A DNA stretch of 11,191 nucleotides from Phycisphaerae bacterium (GCA_028706835.1 JAQTVL010000088.1:1-11191), one strand, 5' to 3'. Shown: positions 1-7,887, counted from the first letter of the stretch. Notes: a model not told the origin generated them from the sequence alone. A program made the numbers and translations.

Positions 1-726
1 CACGCCTATGCCTTTCTTCCGGGCGGTCGGCAGTTGTTCCTCCAGCGCGGGCCTGGAAAACTTGGCCGGGTTCACGAAGCACATCAACGTGTCCCAGTCG
101 TACATCTCCAACGCCTTCTTGATGTTCACCTCATCCGGATGGCCGGTCAGCCCGATGAACCGGACCACCTTCTGGTCCTGCAACTTACGCATGGCTGACA
201 GCACGCCGGCCTTCGTGCCCAGTTCCTTCAGATCGTCCTCGTCGGTCAGGTGATGCACCTGTATCAGGTCCAGCCGATCGGTCCGCAGCCGCTTCAGGCT
301 CGTCTCGATCTGCTGCATGGCGGTGTCGTAATGGCGGGCGCCGGTCTTGGTGGCCAGGAAGATATCCTTACGCCGCGGGCCGCCGGTCACCAGGCCAAGG
401 TTCGTCTCGCACCGGCCGTCTTTGCCGTACATGTGGGCGGTGTCGAAGTAGTTGATGCCGCTGTCGAGGACCGAGTTGAGGAACTTGACGACGGCCTCGT
501 CGTTGGTGCTGTCGGAGACAAGGCCGTCGCCGCCGAGGCCGAGGATGCTCACCTTCACGCCCGTTCGCCCGAGCACGCGGAGCGGAATCTTGTCGGGGTT
601 GTCCGGCTGCGACGCCGGCGGCGATTGGTCAGCCAGCGCCCCGCCGACTGTCAGCGCCAAGCCCGCCCCCGCAGCCACCGATGCGGACACTCGAAGAAAC
701 TCCCGGCGTGTCAATGCGTCGTTCAA
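1..726 (-). CDS. Tat-exported aldo/keto reductase, C-terminus cut by window edge
   Basis: The first 242 residues of an aldo/keto reductase, an NAD(P)H-dependent carbonyl/aldehyde reductase on a TIM-barrel fold; the 3' end lies beyond position 1. A twin-arginine signal (TRREFLRVS, residues 6-14, followed by an Ala/Gly-rich hydrophobic stretch to about residue 32) implies export of the folded, cofactor-loaded enzyme. The fold begins near residue 48. The catalytic tetrad is visible as D95 (FDTA), Y100 (MYG), K127 (LATKTG) and H158 (IQVHH). I chose the TTG start at 726 because AAAGGAG lies 5 bases before it and it places the RR motif as usual. An in-frame ATG at 753 is possible but has no ribosome site, and a stop follows shortly upstream. 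It lies 96 bp after the permease gene; a weak promoter candidate, TTGTGG-N16-TACACT (794 down to 767), suggests it may be transcribed separately. Substrate and any link to metal efflux are unknown. Confidence 0.9.
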   Translation of the reverse strand, partial: MNDALTRREFLRVSASVAAGAGLALTVGGALADQSPPASQPDNPDKIPLRVLGRTGVKVSILGLGGDGLVSDSTNDEAVVKFLNSVLDSGINYFDTAHMYGKDGRCETNLGLVTGGPRRKDIFLATKTGARHYDTAMQQIETSLKRLRTDRLDLIQVHHLTDEDDLKELGTKAGVLSAMRKLQDQKVVRFIGLTGHPDEVNIKKALEMYDWDTLMCFVNPAKFSRPALEEQLPTARKKGIGV

Positions 727-731
727 GCTGA

Positions 732-738
732 CTCCTTT
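732..738 (-). promoter_or_regulatory. Ribosome binding site selecting the TTG start of the aldo/keto reductase
   Basis: AAAGGAG, read on the minus strand, lies 5 bases before the TTG at 726. The upstream in-frame ATG at 753 has nothing comparable, so this site is the reason for preferring the TTG start and the shorter Tat signal peptide. Confidence 0.65.
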
Positions 739-822
739 CAGCAAGGCGCCCATCGGCGGTGCTGTGAGTGTACCCTACGCCTGGCAATCCACAAAGTCCA
801 TTGGCGCTTGGGCGGACGGCAA

Positions 823-1905
823 CTACATGATCAGGTTGAAAAGGTAGCCGACGAGCAGAATCCCCACTGCTACCACGCCGAAGAAGGTCGCGATCAGCCG
901 AACGGTCAACACTTTACGAAGGATGATCGCCTCCGGCAGCGACAGGCCTATCACCGACATCATGAACGCGAGCACCGTTCCGAGGGCCGCGCCCTTGCCG
1001 AGCAACGCCTCGACGATGGGGATGATGCCGGCGGCGTTGGAATACATCGGCACGCCGATAAGCACCGCCAGCGGCACGGCCCACCACGCCCCCTTGCCCA
1101 TGATCGACGCCAGGGCGTCCTGCGGCACGTAGCCGTGAATGCCCGCCCCCACCGCGATACCCAGCACGACGTATAGCCACACCTTCGCGACGATATCGCG
1201 CACGGCCGCCCAGCCGAAACCGATGCGGGCCGGCCAGTCGAGTTGCTCCTCGCCGGGGGCGGCGCCGATCTTCGTCTGGTAGACCCACGGCTGGACCCAT
1301 CTCTCCAACCTCAGCCGGCCGATCACCCAGCCGGCGACGATGGAGATGACCAGCCCCGTGCCCAGGTAGATCCCGGCCACCTTCCAGCCGAACAGCCCAA
1401 GCAGCAGCACCAGGGCAATCTCGTTAATCATCGGCGCGGCGATCAGGAACGAGAACGTCACGCCGAGCGGCACGCCGGTGGTCACGAACCCGATGAACAG
1501 GGGCACCGCCGAGCACGAGCAGAACGGCGTGACCACGCCGAGCATCGAAGCCAGCACGTTGCCGGTGGTCTCCCGCCGGCCGGCCAGCATCCGCCGCGTC
1601 CGCTCCGGCGTGAAGAACGATCGCACGATGCCGACGCCGAACACCACCGCGGTCAGAAGCAGCAGCACCTTGGGCGTCTCGAACAGGAAGAACTGGACGG
1701 CCTGGCTCAGATGCCGGCCGCTCGGCAGGCGCAGCAGCGAGTAGGTGAGCCAATCGGCGGCCGGCGCGAGGCCCAGGTAGATCGCGCACCAGAGGACTCC
1801 GGCGACGGCGACGATGCCGACCTGCCGGGCCAGCGAAGGCCTGGCTGGGGCCTGGATCGGCTGGTCAGTCGCGCAGCAGCAGCATTTCTCGGACTCGGTG
1901 GCCAT
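823..1905 (-). CDS. Membrane permease of the ArsP_1 (PF03773) type, probable metal or metalloid efflux
   Basis: An integral membrane protein of 360 residues with about eight to nine hydrophobic segments (near 29-49, 70-97, 115-140, 148-170, 174-196, 238-258, 272-296, 305-325 and 334-357). The first half carries the family hallmark TPFCSCSAVP (residues 126-135). The second half has the matching GVPMYSNAAGIIP segment (284-296) and the SLPEAIILRKVL region (322-333). ArsP members export trivalent organoarsenicals, and related proteins have been annotated as Cu/Zn exporters; the substrate here cannot be told from sequence. The cytosolic N-terminus has four consecutive cysteines (C8-C11), a possible metal-docking site. 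The gene starts 32 bp after the pump gene ends, so it is probably the last gene of the efflux operon. I see no clear Shine-Dalgarno before ATG 1905. A TACAAT box 8 bases upstream, with only a weak -35, might give a near-leaderless transcript, but that is speculative. Confidence 0.87.
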   Translation of the reverse strand: MATESEKCCCCATDQPIQAPARPSLARQVGIVAVAGVLWCAIYLGLAPAADWLTYSLLRLPSGRHLSQAVQFFLFETPKVLLLLTAVVFGVGIVRSFFTPERTRRMLAGRRETTGNVLASMLGVVTPFCSCSAVPLFIGFVTTGVPLGVTFSFLIAAPMINEIALVLLLGLFGWKVAGIYLGTGLVISIVAGWVIGRLRLERWVQPWVYQTKIGAAPGEEQLDWPARIGFGWAAVRDIVAKVWLYVVLGIAVGAGIHGYVPQDALASIMGKGAWWAVPLAVLIGVPMYSNAAGIIPIVEALLGKGAALGTVLAFMMSVIGLSLPEAIILRKVLTVRLIATFFGVVAVGILLVGYLFNLIM

Positions 1906-1937
1906 GGAACCATTGTAGCGAAAACGCGGGCGGGCGG

Positions 1938-4900
1938 TCAGGTCGCATGAATCCGCCGCCAGCGGCGGACCTGGTACCAGTTGAACACCACCGGGATCAG
2001 CAGGTCGATCACCTCATCCGCGACCAGCAGGCCGCCGAGCACCGGGGCCGCCATCGGCTTGATGACCTCCGCCCCGACGCCCGTGGCCCACAGCATGGGC
2101 ATCAGGCCGACGATGGCGACGCCCTCGGTCATCAGCTTCGGGCGGAGGCGGTGGACGGCGCCGGTGATGATCGCGCCGGTCAACTCGGCCTCGGTCTTGA
2201 TGGCCGCCAGCCCGCCGTGGCTGTTGATCGAGTCGTGCAGGTAGACCAGCATCACCACGCCGGTCTGCGTGGCCATGCCGAAGCAGGCGATGTAGCCGAC
2301 CCACACGGCGACGGAGAAGTTGAACCCGAACAGGCTCTGGAAGATCACGCCGCCGACGAGCGCCCCGGGCACCGCCAGGATAATCAGCAGCGCGTCGCGC
2401 CAGCTCTGGAACGTCATGTAGAGGATCACGAAGATCAGCAGGATCACCAGCGGGAAGATGTACGTCAGCGTCTTGCGGGCCCGAACCTGGTGCTCGAACT
2501 GGCCCGACCACTCGATGTAGAAGCCGGGCGGCATCTTCACCTTGTCGGCCACCACCCGCTGGGCCTCCTCGACGAACCCGACGATGTCGCGGTCGCGGAC
2601 GTTGAGCTGCACGTAGGAGCGCAACATGCCGTTCTCGCTCTTGATGACGCTCGGCCCCTCGACGACCTGAACCTTGGCGACCTCGGTGATCGGAATCTGC
2701 GCCATCTCGTTGCCGGCGCCCGCCGTTGCGTCGACCAGTATCTTCCGCAGCGACTCCTTCGTCTGCCAGAAGTCGCGGGCGTAGCGGACGCGGATCGGGA
2801 ATCGCTGCCGGCCCTCGACCGTGTTCATGATCGTCGCGCCGCCGATCGCCTTCTCGATCGCGTCCTGGATGTTCGACATGTTCACGCCGTAGCGGGCCGC
2901 CTTCTCGCGGTCGATGTCGATCTCCAGATAGCTTCGCCCGGTGATCTGGTCGGGGAACACATCGACCGCTCCGTGCACATCGCGCAGGGCCGCCGCGATC
3001 TCGTTGGAGATCGTCTGGATGCCTTTCTCGCGGACAACCTTCTTGCCGTCGATCACCTCGGTCACGTCGTCCTGCCGCGGGCCGAACACTTTTACGCCGA
3101 TCATCGTCCGCACGCCGGTCGCCAGCATGTCCACGCGATTGATGATCGGCTGGGTCCAGATGTTGCCCCACCCGGGCATCTGCAATTCGCTGTCAAGTTC
3201 CTTAATCAGGTCCGTCTTGTCCAGCCGCCACAGGAACGTGTGCTTCATGAACTCCTTCGCCTCAGGCCCGCCGATGGCCCGCAACTCCTCCTCGGCGGGC
3301 AGGCGAGCCAGCAGGCCCATCGCCTGGCCATTGGTGCGGAGCGATTCCAGCAGGGCGTCGACGATCTTCGCCCCGGCCCGGTCCTCCAGTTCATAGTCGA
3401 GCGCCTTGCGGTCAGCGTGCTCCCGCGTGCGGCGAAGCGCCCACTCGCGCTGCGAGCGGTCGTACTCCGTGGTCGCCGCCATCGCCGCCTCGGAGATAAG
3501 CGTGTCCGCCTGCGTCGTCGCCGCCGGCGTCAGCAGGCCCCGCGATCGCAGCGCGTCGACCAGCCGGCCGGCCTCACGGGTCACGTCGTCATATTTCAGC
3601 TTCCGTTTCGGCCAATCCTCGCGCGGGTGCAGCGTGATTACCGTCTCGACCATGTCCAGCCCGGAGGGGTCGGTCGCGGTATCGGCCCGCCCGACCTTGC
3701 CGACCACCAGGTCCACCTCGGGGAACGTGCGGATTACCGCGTCGCGAACCTTGATGTCGTCGGCCGCCTGGGCGATGCCGATCCGCGGCACTGTTACCGG
3801 CATGTCCAGGATGCTGCCCTCGTCCAGCGGGGGCATGAACTCCCGGCCGAGCTTGGGCGCCTGCCAGGCGTAGATCGCGGTGACCGCCAGCAGCACAAAC
3901 GCCAGCGACTGGCTCCAGTACCGGCGGAAGAACATCGTCCCGCAGAAGAGCAGGGCCCCCAGCACCGCCAATCCGAACCAGCCCGTTCCCGGCCCGAGCA
4001 CGCCGGCCAACCCTAGGCCGATGATGAACAGGAACGCCACGAACCAGATGCCCGCTGCGGGCACGTGCATCAGCCAGGTCAGCACCGGCTTGTAGATGTT
4101 GATGAAGCTGCGGACGATCCAGTTGTCCTCTTCCTTCCGCAGCCGGCCCTTGATGAAGATCGGGATGATGGCCGGCACGAACGTGACGGCCAGCACGGCC
4201 ACGCCCACCATGGCGAACGTCTTGGTGAAGGCCAGCGGGTGGAACATCTTGCCTTCCTGCCCGCCGAGCGCGAACACGGGCAGGAAGCTGATCAGCATGA
4301 TAATCACGGCGAAGAAGATCGGCTTGCCGACCAGGCGGCAGGACCGGATGACGATCTCGGTGGTGTCGCCGGTGATCTTGCCTTCGCCGAATTCCTTTGT
4401 CAGTTCGTGCGTGGCGTTCTCGACCATGACCACCGATGCGTCGACGAGTATTCCGATGGAAATCGCGATCCCCGACAGTGACATGATGTTGCTGGGGATC
4501 TTCAGGAAGTACATCAGGATGAACGACACCAGCACCGCCAACGGCAGCGTGATGCACACCACGAACGCGCTGCGGAAGTGCGTCAGGATCAGCAGGATCG
4601 CGATGCACGCGATAATCAGCTCTTCCTTCAGCGTGCCGGTGAGCGTGCCGATGGCCCCCTCGATCAGCCGGGTGCGGTCATAGAACGGCACGATCCGCAC
4701 GCCCTCGGGCAGGCCGGGCCCAAGCTGCTCGATTCGCGCCTTGATCGCCTTGGTCACCTCCAGCGGGTTCTCGCCGTAGCGCATCATGACCACGCCGCCG
4801 ACAGCCTCCAGGCCGTTCTTCTCCAACATGCTGCGGCGGAACTCCGGCCCGAGTTGCACCTTGGCCAGGTTGCGGACGTAGATCGGCACGCCCTCGCGCT

Positions 4901-5633
4901 GCGTCACCACCACGTTCTCGATGTCGCGGGCGCCCTGAAGCCAGCCCATGCCGCGAATGAGGTATTCCGCGCCGGCCTCGAGGTACACCTTGCCGCCGAC
5001 CGCGACATTGCTGCGAGCGACGGCGTCGTAGACAGCGCTGAGCGACAGCTTGAACGCCCGCAGTTTCACCGGGTCGATGTCGATCTGGTACTCGCGGACG
5101 AAGCCGCCGACGCTGGCCACCTGCGCCACGCCCGGCACATAGAGCTGGTAGCGGACGTACCAGTCCTGGATGGCCCGCAATTCGTCGGGGCTCTTGCCTT
5201 CGCCTTCGACCGTGTACCAGAATATCTGGCCCAGGGCGGTCGCGTCGGGGGCCATGTAGGGCCGGACGGGCAGCTTGTCGCCGATCTCGTTGAGCTTTTC
5301 CTGGACGCGAGTGCGGGCAAAATAGAAGTCGGTCGAATCGTCGAAGATGATGCTGATCATCGAGAAGTTGAACTCGCTCGACGATCGCACGCTCTTCACG
5401 CCGGCCAGCCCCTGCAAGCTGACCGATAGCGGGTAGGTCACCTGGTCGTCGATTTCCTTGGGCGATCGCCCCATCCAGTCGGTGAAGACGATGACCTGGT
5501 TTTCGGAGAGGTCGGGAATAGCGTCGATGGGCGTCTTCATGACGGCATAAACGCCCAGCACCGCGACCGCCGCCGTGAGCAGGATCACGATGAAGCGATT
5601 GCGAATCGAGTATTCAATGAGCTTGGCGATCAT
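1938..5633 (-). CDS. cusA: CusA-like heavy-metal efflux RND pump, enlarged form
   Basis: Inner-membrane proton/metal antiporter of a tripartite efflux complex, 1231 residues against about 1047 for E. coli CusA. The N-terminus (MIAKLIEYSIRNRF), TM1 (about 12-31), the GILVDASVVMVENA motif in TM4 and the C-terminal RPKLMT segment are typical of the heavy-metal RND family. Aligned by eye to CusA, the Cu(I)/Ag(I)-binding methionines M573, M623 and M672 correspond to M611, M661 and M836, favouring monovalent copper or silver over Zn/Co/Cd. The proton-relay residues D405 and K984 are D398 and K1166, but E939 is Gln (Q1123). The extra length sits mainly in two places: additional hydrophobic segments at about 526-590, where CusA has one helix, and a helical, charged insertion at about 680-804 in the periplasmic porter domain. 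The gene follows the adaptor gene after a 189-bp gap holding an inverted repeat. No strong ribosome site precedes ATG 5633. Function is confident; metal specificity is inferred. Confidence 0.96.
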   Translation of the reverse strand: MIAKLIEYSIRNRFIVILLTAAVAVLGVYAVMKTPIDAIPDLSENQVIVFTDWMGRSPKEIDDQVTYPLSVSLQGLAGVKSVRSSSEFNFSMISIIFDDSTDFYFARTRVQEKLNEIGDKLPVRPYMAPDATALGQIFWYTVEGEGKSPDELRAIQDWYVRYQLYVPGVAQVASVGGFVREYQIDIDPVKLRAFKLSLSAVYDAVARSNVAVGGKVYLEAGAEYLIRGMGWLQGARDIENVVVTQREGVPIYVRNLAKVQLGPEFRRSMLEKNGLEAVGGVVMMRYGENPLEVTKAIKARIEQLGPGLPEGVRIVPFYDRTRLIEGAIGTLTGTLKEELIIACIAILLILTHFRSAFVVCITLPLAVLVSFILMYFLKIPSNIMSLSGIAISIGILVDASVVMVENATHELTKEFGEGKITGDTTEIVIRSCRLVGKPIFFAVIIMLISFLPVFALGGQEGKMFHPLAFTKTFAMVGVAVLAVTFVPAIIPIFIKGRLRKEEDNWIVRSFINIYKPVLTWLMHVPAAGIWFVAFLFIIGLGLAGVLGPGTGWFGLAVLGALLFCGTMFFRRYWSQSLAFVLLAVTAIYAWQAPKLGREFMPPLDEGSILDMPVTVPRIGIAQAADDIKVRDAVIRTFPEVDLVVGKVGRADTATDPSGLDMVETVITLHPREDWPKRKLKYDDVTREAGRLVDALRSRGLLTPAATTQADTLISEAAMAATTEYDRSQREWALRRTREHADRKALDYELEDRAGAKIVDALLESLRTNGQAMGLLARLPAEEELRAIGGPEAKEFMKHTFLWRLDKTDLIKELDSELQMPGWGNIWTQPIINRVDMLATGVRTMIGVKVFGPRQDDVTEVIDGKKVVREKGIQTISNEIAAALRDVHGAVDVFPDQITGRSYLEIDIDREKAARYGVNMSNIQDAIEKAIGGATIMNTVEGRQRFPIRVRYARDFWQTKESLRKILVDATAGAGNEMAQIPITEVAKVQVVEGPSVIKSENGMLRSYVQLNVRDRDIVGFVEEAQRVVADKVKMPPGFYIEWSGQFEHQVRARKTLTYIFPLVILLIFVILYMTFQSWRDALLIILAVPGALVGGVIFQSLFGFNFSVAVWVGYIACFGMATQTGVVMLVYLHDSINSHGGLAAIKTEAELTGAIITGAVHRLRPKLMTEGVAIVGLMPMLWATGVGAEVIKPMAAPVLGGLLVADEVIDLLIPVVFNWYQVRRWRRIHAT

Positions 5634-5673
5634 GGGTTCGCTCTTGGCTTACCGTCACTCAGCCCGGCAAGAG

Positions 5674-5793
5674 GGAAATGCAAAATGCAAAATGCAAAGT
5701 GTAAAGTGTAAGTCGGAAAATGGAGAATATGCCCGCAGTCGCGAGGCATTCCATTTGCCATTTTGCACTTTGCATTTTGCATTTTGCGTTTCC
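5674..5793. repeat. Long imperfect inverted repeat between adaptor and pump genes
   Basis: The arms at 5674-5708 and 5759-5793 pair over 35 positions with three mismatches, including an uninterrupted 22-bp core (5680-5701 with 5766-5787). The core is made of tandem GCAAAAT units ending in GCAAAGTG. The interior also pairs in part (around 5717-5733 with 5746-5757), so most of the 120 bp could fold as one hairpin in the mRNA between the adaptor and pump coding regions. The AT-rich arms contrast with the GC-rich genes around them, which suggests an inserted, MITE- or REP-like element. No transposase or coding potential is present. Confidence 0.85.
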
Positions 5794-5794
5794 T

Positions 5795-5818
5795 CTCAGC
5801 GTCCTCAGCGCCTCAGCG
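5795..5818. repeat. Short tandem CTCAGCG repeat next to the adaptor stop codon
   Basis: Three copies of CTCAGCG start at 5795, 5804 and 5812, separated by 2 and 1 bases. The array directly joins the end of the inverted repeat to the adaptor stop codon (TGA at 5825-5823). It probably belongs to the same inserted element. Similar short G/C-rich tandem motifs are common dispersed repeats in environmental genomes, but I cannot verify copy number here. Confidence 0.6.
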
Positions 5819-5822
5819 GCGA

Positions 5823-7805
5823 TCAAGGGTGCGGGTGCTCCTTCTTCGGCCCGCCCTGGGCGCCCTGGTACTGCACGCTGGCGGCCGGGTTCAGGCGGTT
5901 CTCCGCGTCCACCGCGAAGGCCCCGCGCGTCACTACGCGGTCGCCGAGCTTGAGGCCGTCCAGCACCGGGTAGAATTCGCCCGCCCGTTCGCCGATCTTC
6001 ACCTGGATCATCTCGAATGAACCGGGTGACGTCTCGCGGTAGACCACCTGGCGCTCGCCGGTGTCGATCACTGCCGATTCAGGCACAGCCAGCACGCGCT
6101 GGGCCTTGACGTACCGGAACGGCAGTTTGCTGATGGGGCACTGCTCGGGCCTGCCGAAAAGCTGATCCGGATAGATCGGGCAGTAATACCCGTAGGCGTA
6201 TTGCCCGTCGGGTGTGAACCGGACCGCCGCGCCTGGCCCTGCCTGCGTCACCCGCATCGGGCTTTCCACCACGCTGCCGCAGTTGAGCATCCCGCTGCCC
6301 TGGTACGGATTAACGACCTCGTCTTTGGCAGCCACCCAGTTGCCGCCGGTGCCGGCCATCGGGCAGTTGACGACGAACAGCGTCATCCCATCCGGCGGAT
6401 GGGTCCGCAGCAGCGTGATGAGTTGCTCGCTCATCGTGCGAAAGACGTCGCGCTGGCTGGTGAGGTCCTTGGAGCCCGCCATCTTCCGGGCGGCGTCGGC
6501 GATCGGCTTGGCATCGGAGAGTTGGGTTGCCAGCCCGTCCGCCTCCGCGGCCAGTTTCGTTGCCGCGGCTGCGTCGATCTTGTCGGCTGCCAGCGCCGCT
6601 GACACCGGCAGATAGGCGTGGACGATCCCGTGGGTGTTGGCCGAGGCTGCCGACTCGGGCTGGCTGGACGGGGTCGCCTCGACGACCAGGCCGGCGGGTA
6701 TGCCGATCCTGGCCACCACGTTCATGCCCGGCTTGAGCTTGTATTCGGGATTAAGGATTTCGATGCGGGCCTTGATCGTCCGCGTCTCCGGCTCGACCTT
6801 GAAGGCGATGAACGTGATCCGGCCCGGGAACGATTCGTTGGGGTAGGCGTCCGCCTCCACCGCGACGGCGAGCCCCTGGCCGATGCCCGCGATGTCCTGC
6901 TCGTAAATGTCCGCCTGCATCCACACCAGTCCCAGGTCGGCCACGGTATAGAGTTCCTGGCCATCCATGACGTACTGGCCTTCGAGAACCTTCTTCTCGG
7001 TGACCAGGCCGGTCATCGGCGACAGGATTTCCATGCGGTCGCTGACCTTGCCGCCCGGCCTGAGCCCGTCCTCAATGATCTTGTCGATCTGCCGGTCGGT
7101 GATGCCCCACAGGATCAGCTTCTTGCGGGCGGCTGCGAGCAGCGATCGCGCGCTTTGGCCGGCCAGGTCGTTGTCCGCCCCCTTGGCCGCCCGGGCAGCC
7201 AGCAGCAGTTCCTCCTGGGCCACCAGCAGGTCGGGGCTGTAAATCTCGGCCAGCTTGTCGCCCTCGTTCACCTTCTGGCCGGTGTAGTTGACCCAGAGCT
7301 TGTCCAGCCGGCCTTTGATCCGCGCCGTAATCACGGTCCGCAGCGGCTCGGCGTAGTCGATCTGCCCGATGGTTCGCACCTCCCTGCCGAGCAGTCGATA
7401 TTCCACCTGCGTCGTTGCGATTCGTCCCAGCCGGACCTTCAGCGGCGTCATCTGCACCTGGGCCAGCACGCCCTCTGGGCTAGTGGTCGGCCCGGAGGAT
7501 TTGACGCGCTTGGAGAGCGGCATGCCGCAGATGGGGCAACTGCCGGGAGTATCCTTGATGATCTTCGGGTGCATGGGGCAGTAGTATTCGATGCTCTCAT
7601 CGACGGCCGTTGCCGTCGCTGCCGCCGGGCGGGTGTAGCGGTCGTAGTAGTTGACGATGGTTTCCCACTTGCTGGCCACCAGGCCGACGATCACCATGAG
7701 GAAGACGAATCGCAGGCGGACGTTGAGTATCTGGAGGAACCGCTTGGCTTTGCCCCAGCCGGACAGATGGGGCACGGGCGACGGGGATGTGTAGTTATCG
7801 TTCAT
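5823..7805 (-). CDS. cusB: CusB-like efflux RND periplasmic adaptor with heavy-metal-binding domains
   Basis: Membrane-fusion protein of 660 residues that bridges the pump and the outer-membrane channel and can pass metal to the pump. One N-terminal membrane anchor (about 31-47) is followed by a heavy-metal-binding domain (YYCPMHP at 74-80 and CPICGMP at 90-96; C76, M78, H79, C90, C93, M95). Next come the barrel-sandwich and hairpin region (about 145-290, with SPMTGLVTEKKVLEGQYV at 262-279) and the beta-barrel (about 290-370). A DUF3347-like domain follows at about 395-512 (CPMAG at 481-485, EVVNPYQGSGMLNCG at 496-510), then a degenerate second metal motif (YYCPIYP 540-546, CPISKLP 556-562). 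The typical membrane-proximal domain closes the protein (VLAVPESAVIDTG, then GDRVVTRGAF). GGAGAGG lies 7 bases before ATG 7805, a good ribosome site. A palindrome sits just upstream of it. The protein ends in a His/Pro tail (KKEHPHP). Confidence 0.94.
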   Translation of the reverse strand: MNDNYTSPSPVPHLSGWGKAKRFLQILNVRLRFVFLMVIVGLVASKWETIVNYYDRYTRPAAATATAVDESIEYYCPMHPKIIKDTPGSCPICGMPLSKRVKSSGPTTSPEGVLAQVQMTPLKVRLGRIATTQVEYRLLGREVRTIGQIDYAEPLRTVITARIKGRLDKLWVNYTGQKVNEGDKLAEIYSPDLLVAQEELLLAARAAKGADNDLAGQSARSLLAAARKKLILWGITDRQIDKIIEDGLRPGGKVSDRMEILSPMTGLVTEKKVLEGQYVMDGQELYTVADLGLVWMQADIYEQDIAGIGQGLAVAVEADAYPNESFPGRITFIAFKVEPETRTIKARIEILNPEYKLKPGMNVVARIGIPAGLVVEATPSSQPESAASANTHGIVHAYLPVSAALAADKIDAAAATKLAAEADGLATQLSDAKPIADAARKMAGSKDLTSQRDVFRTMSEQLITLLRTHPPDGMTLFVVNCPMAGTGGNWVAAKDEVVNPYQGSGMLNCGSVVESPMRVTQAGPGAAVRFTPDGQYAYGYYCPIYPDQLFGRPEQCPISKLPFRYVKAQRVLAVPESAVIDTGERQVVYRETSPGSFEMIQVKIGERAGEFYPVLDGLKLGDRVVTRGAFAVDAENRLNPAASVQYQGAQGGPKKEHPHP

Positions 7806-7820
7806 CAGCGGACCTCTCCG

Positions 7821-7865
7821 AAAAAGGGGACATCCTTAATTTCCAGAAATTAAGGATGTCCCCTT
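7821..7865 (-). terminator. Perfect palindrome with T-tract, possible attenuator between channel and adaptor genes
   Basis: Two perfect 20-bp arms (7824-7843 and 7846-7865) are separated by only two bases. In the mRNA sense the stem closes with CCCCTT and continues into five Ts (7825-7821), like an intrinsic terminator. The adaptor's ribosome site begins 2 bases later. It could trim transcription after the channel gene, protect its 3' end, or simply be a REP-type mobile repeat: the AAAAAGGGGACA edge resembles sequences that flank REP-associated transposase elements. Structure is certain, function is not. Confidence 0.6.
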
Positions 7866-7887
7866 CTTCTCTCCTTGTTTTCGCCGT

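Noticed and set aside
250..1176. A 308-codon plus-strand open frame across the reductase, its upstream gap and the permease
   Set aside because: It crosses two real minus-strand genes and the gap between them, and its composition is Arg/His-rich as expected for a shadow frame.
1947..4016. A 689-codon open frame on the plus strand opposite the pump gene
   Set aside because: It is antisense to a clearly conserved RND pump, has a biased His/Asp/Arg/Gln/Leu make-up typical of the reverse frame of a GC-rich gene, and shows no recognisable motif or ribosome site.
6618..7853. A 411-codon plus-strand open frame opposite the adaptor gene
   Set aside because: Shadow of the adaptor coding frame; it even runs through the non-coding palindrome at its end. 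No family motif.
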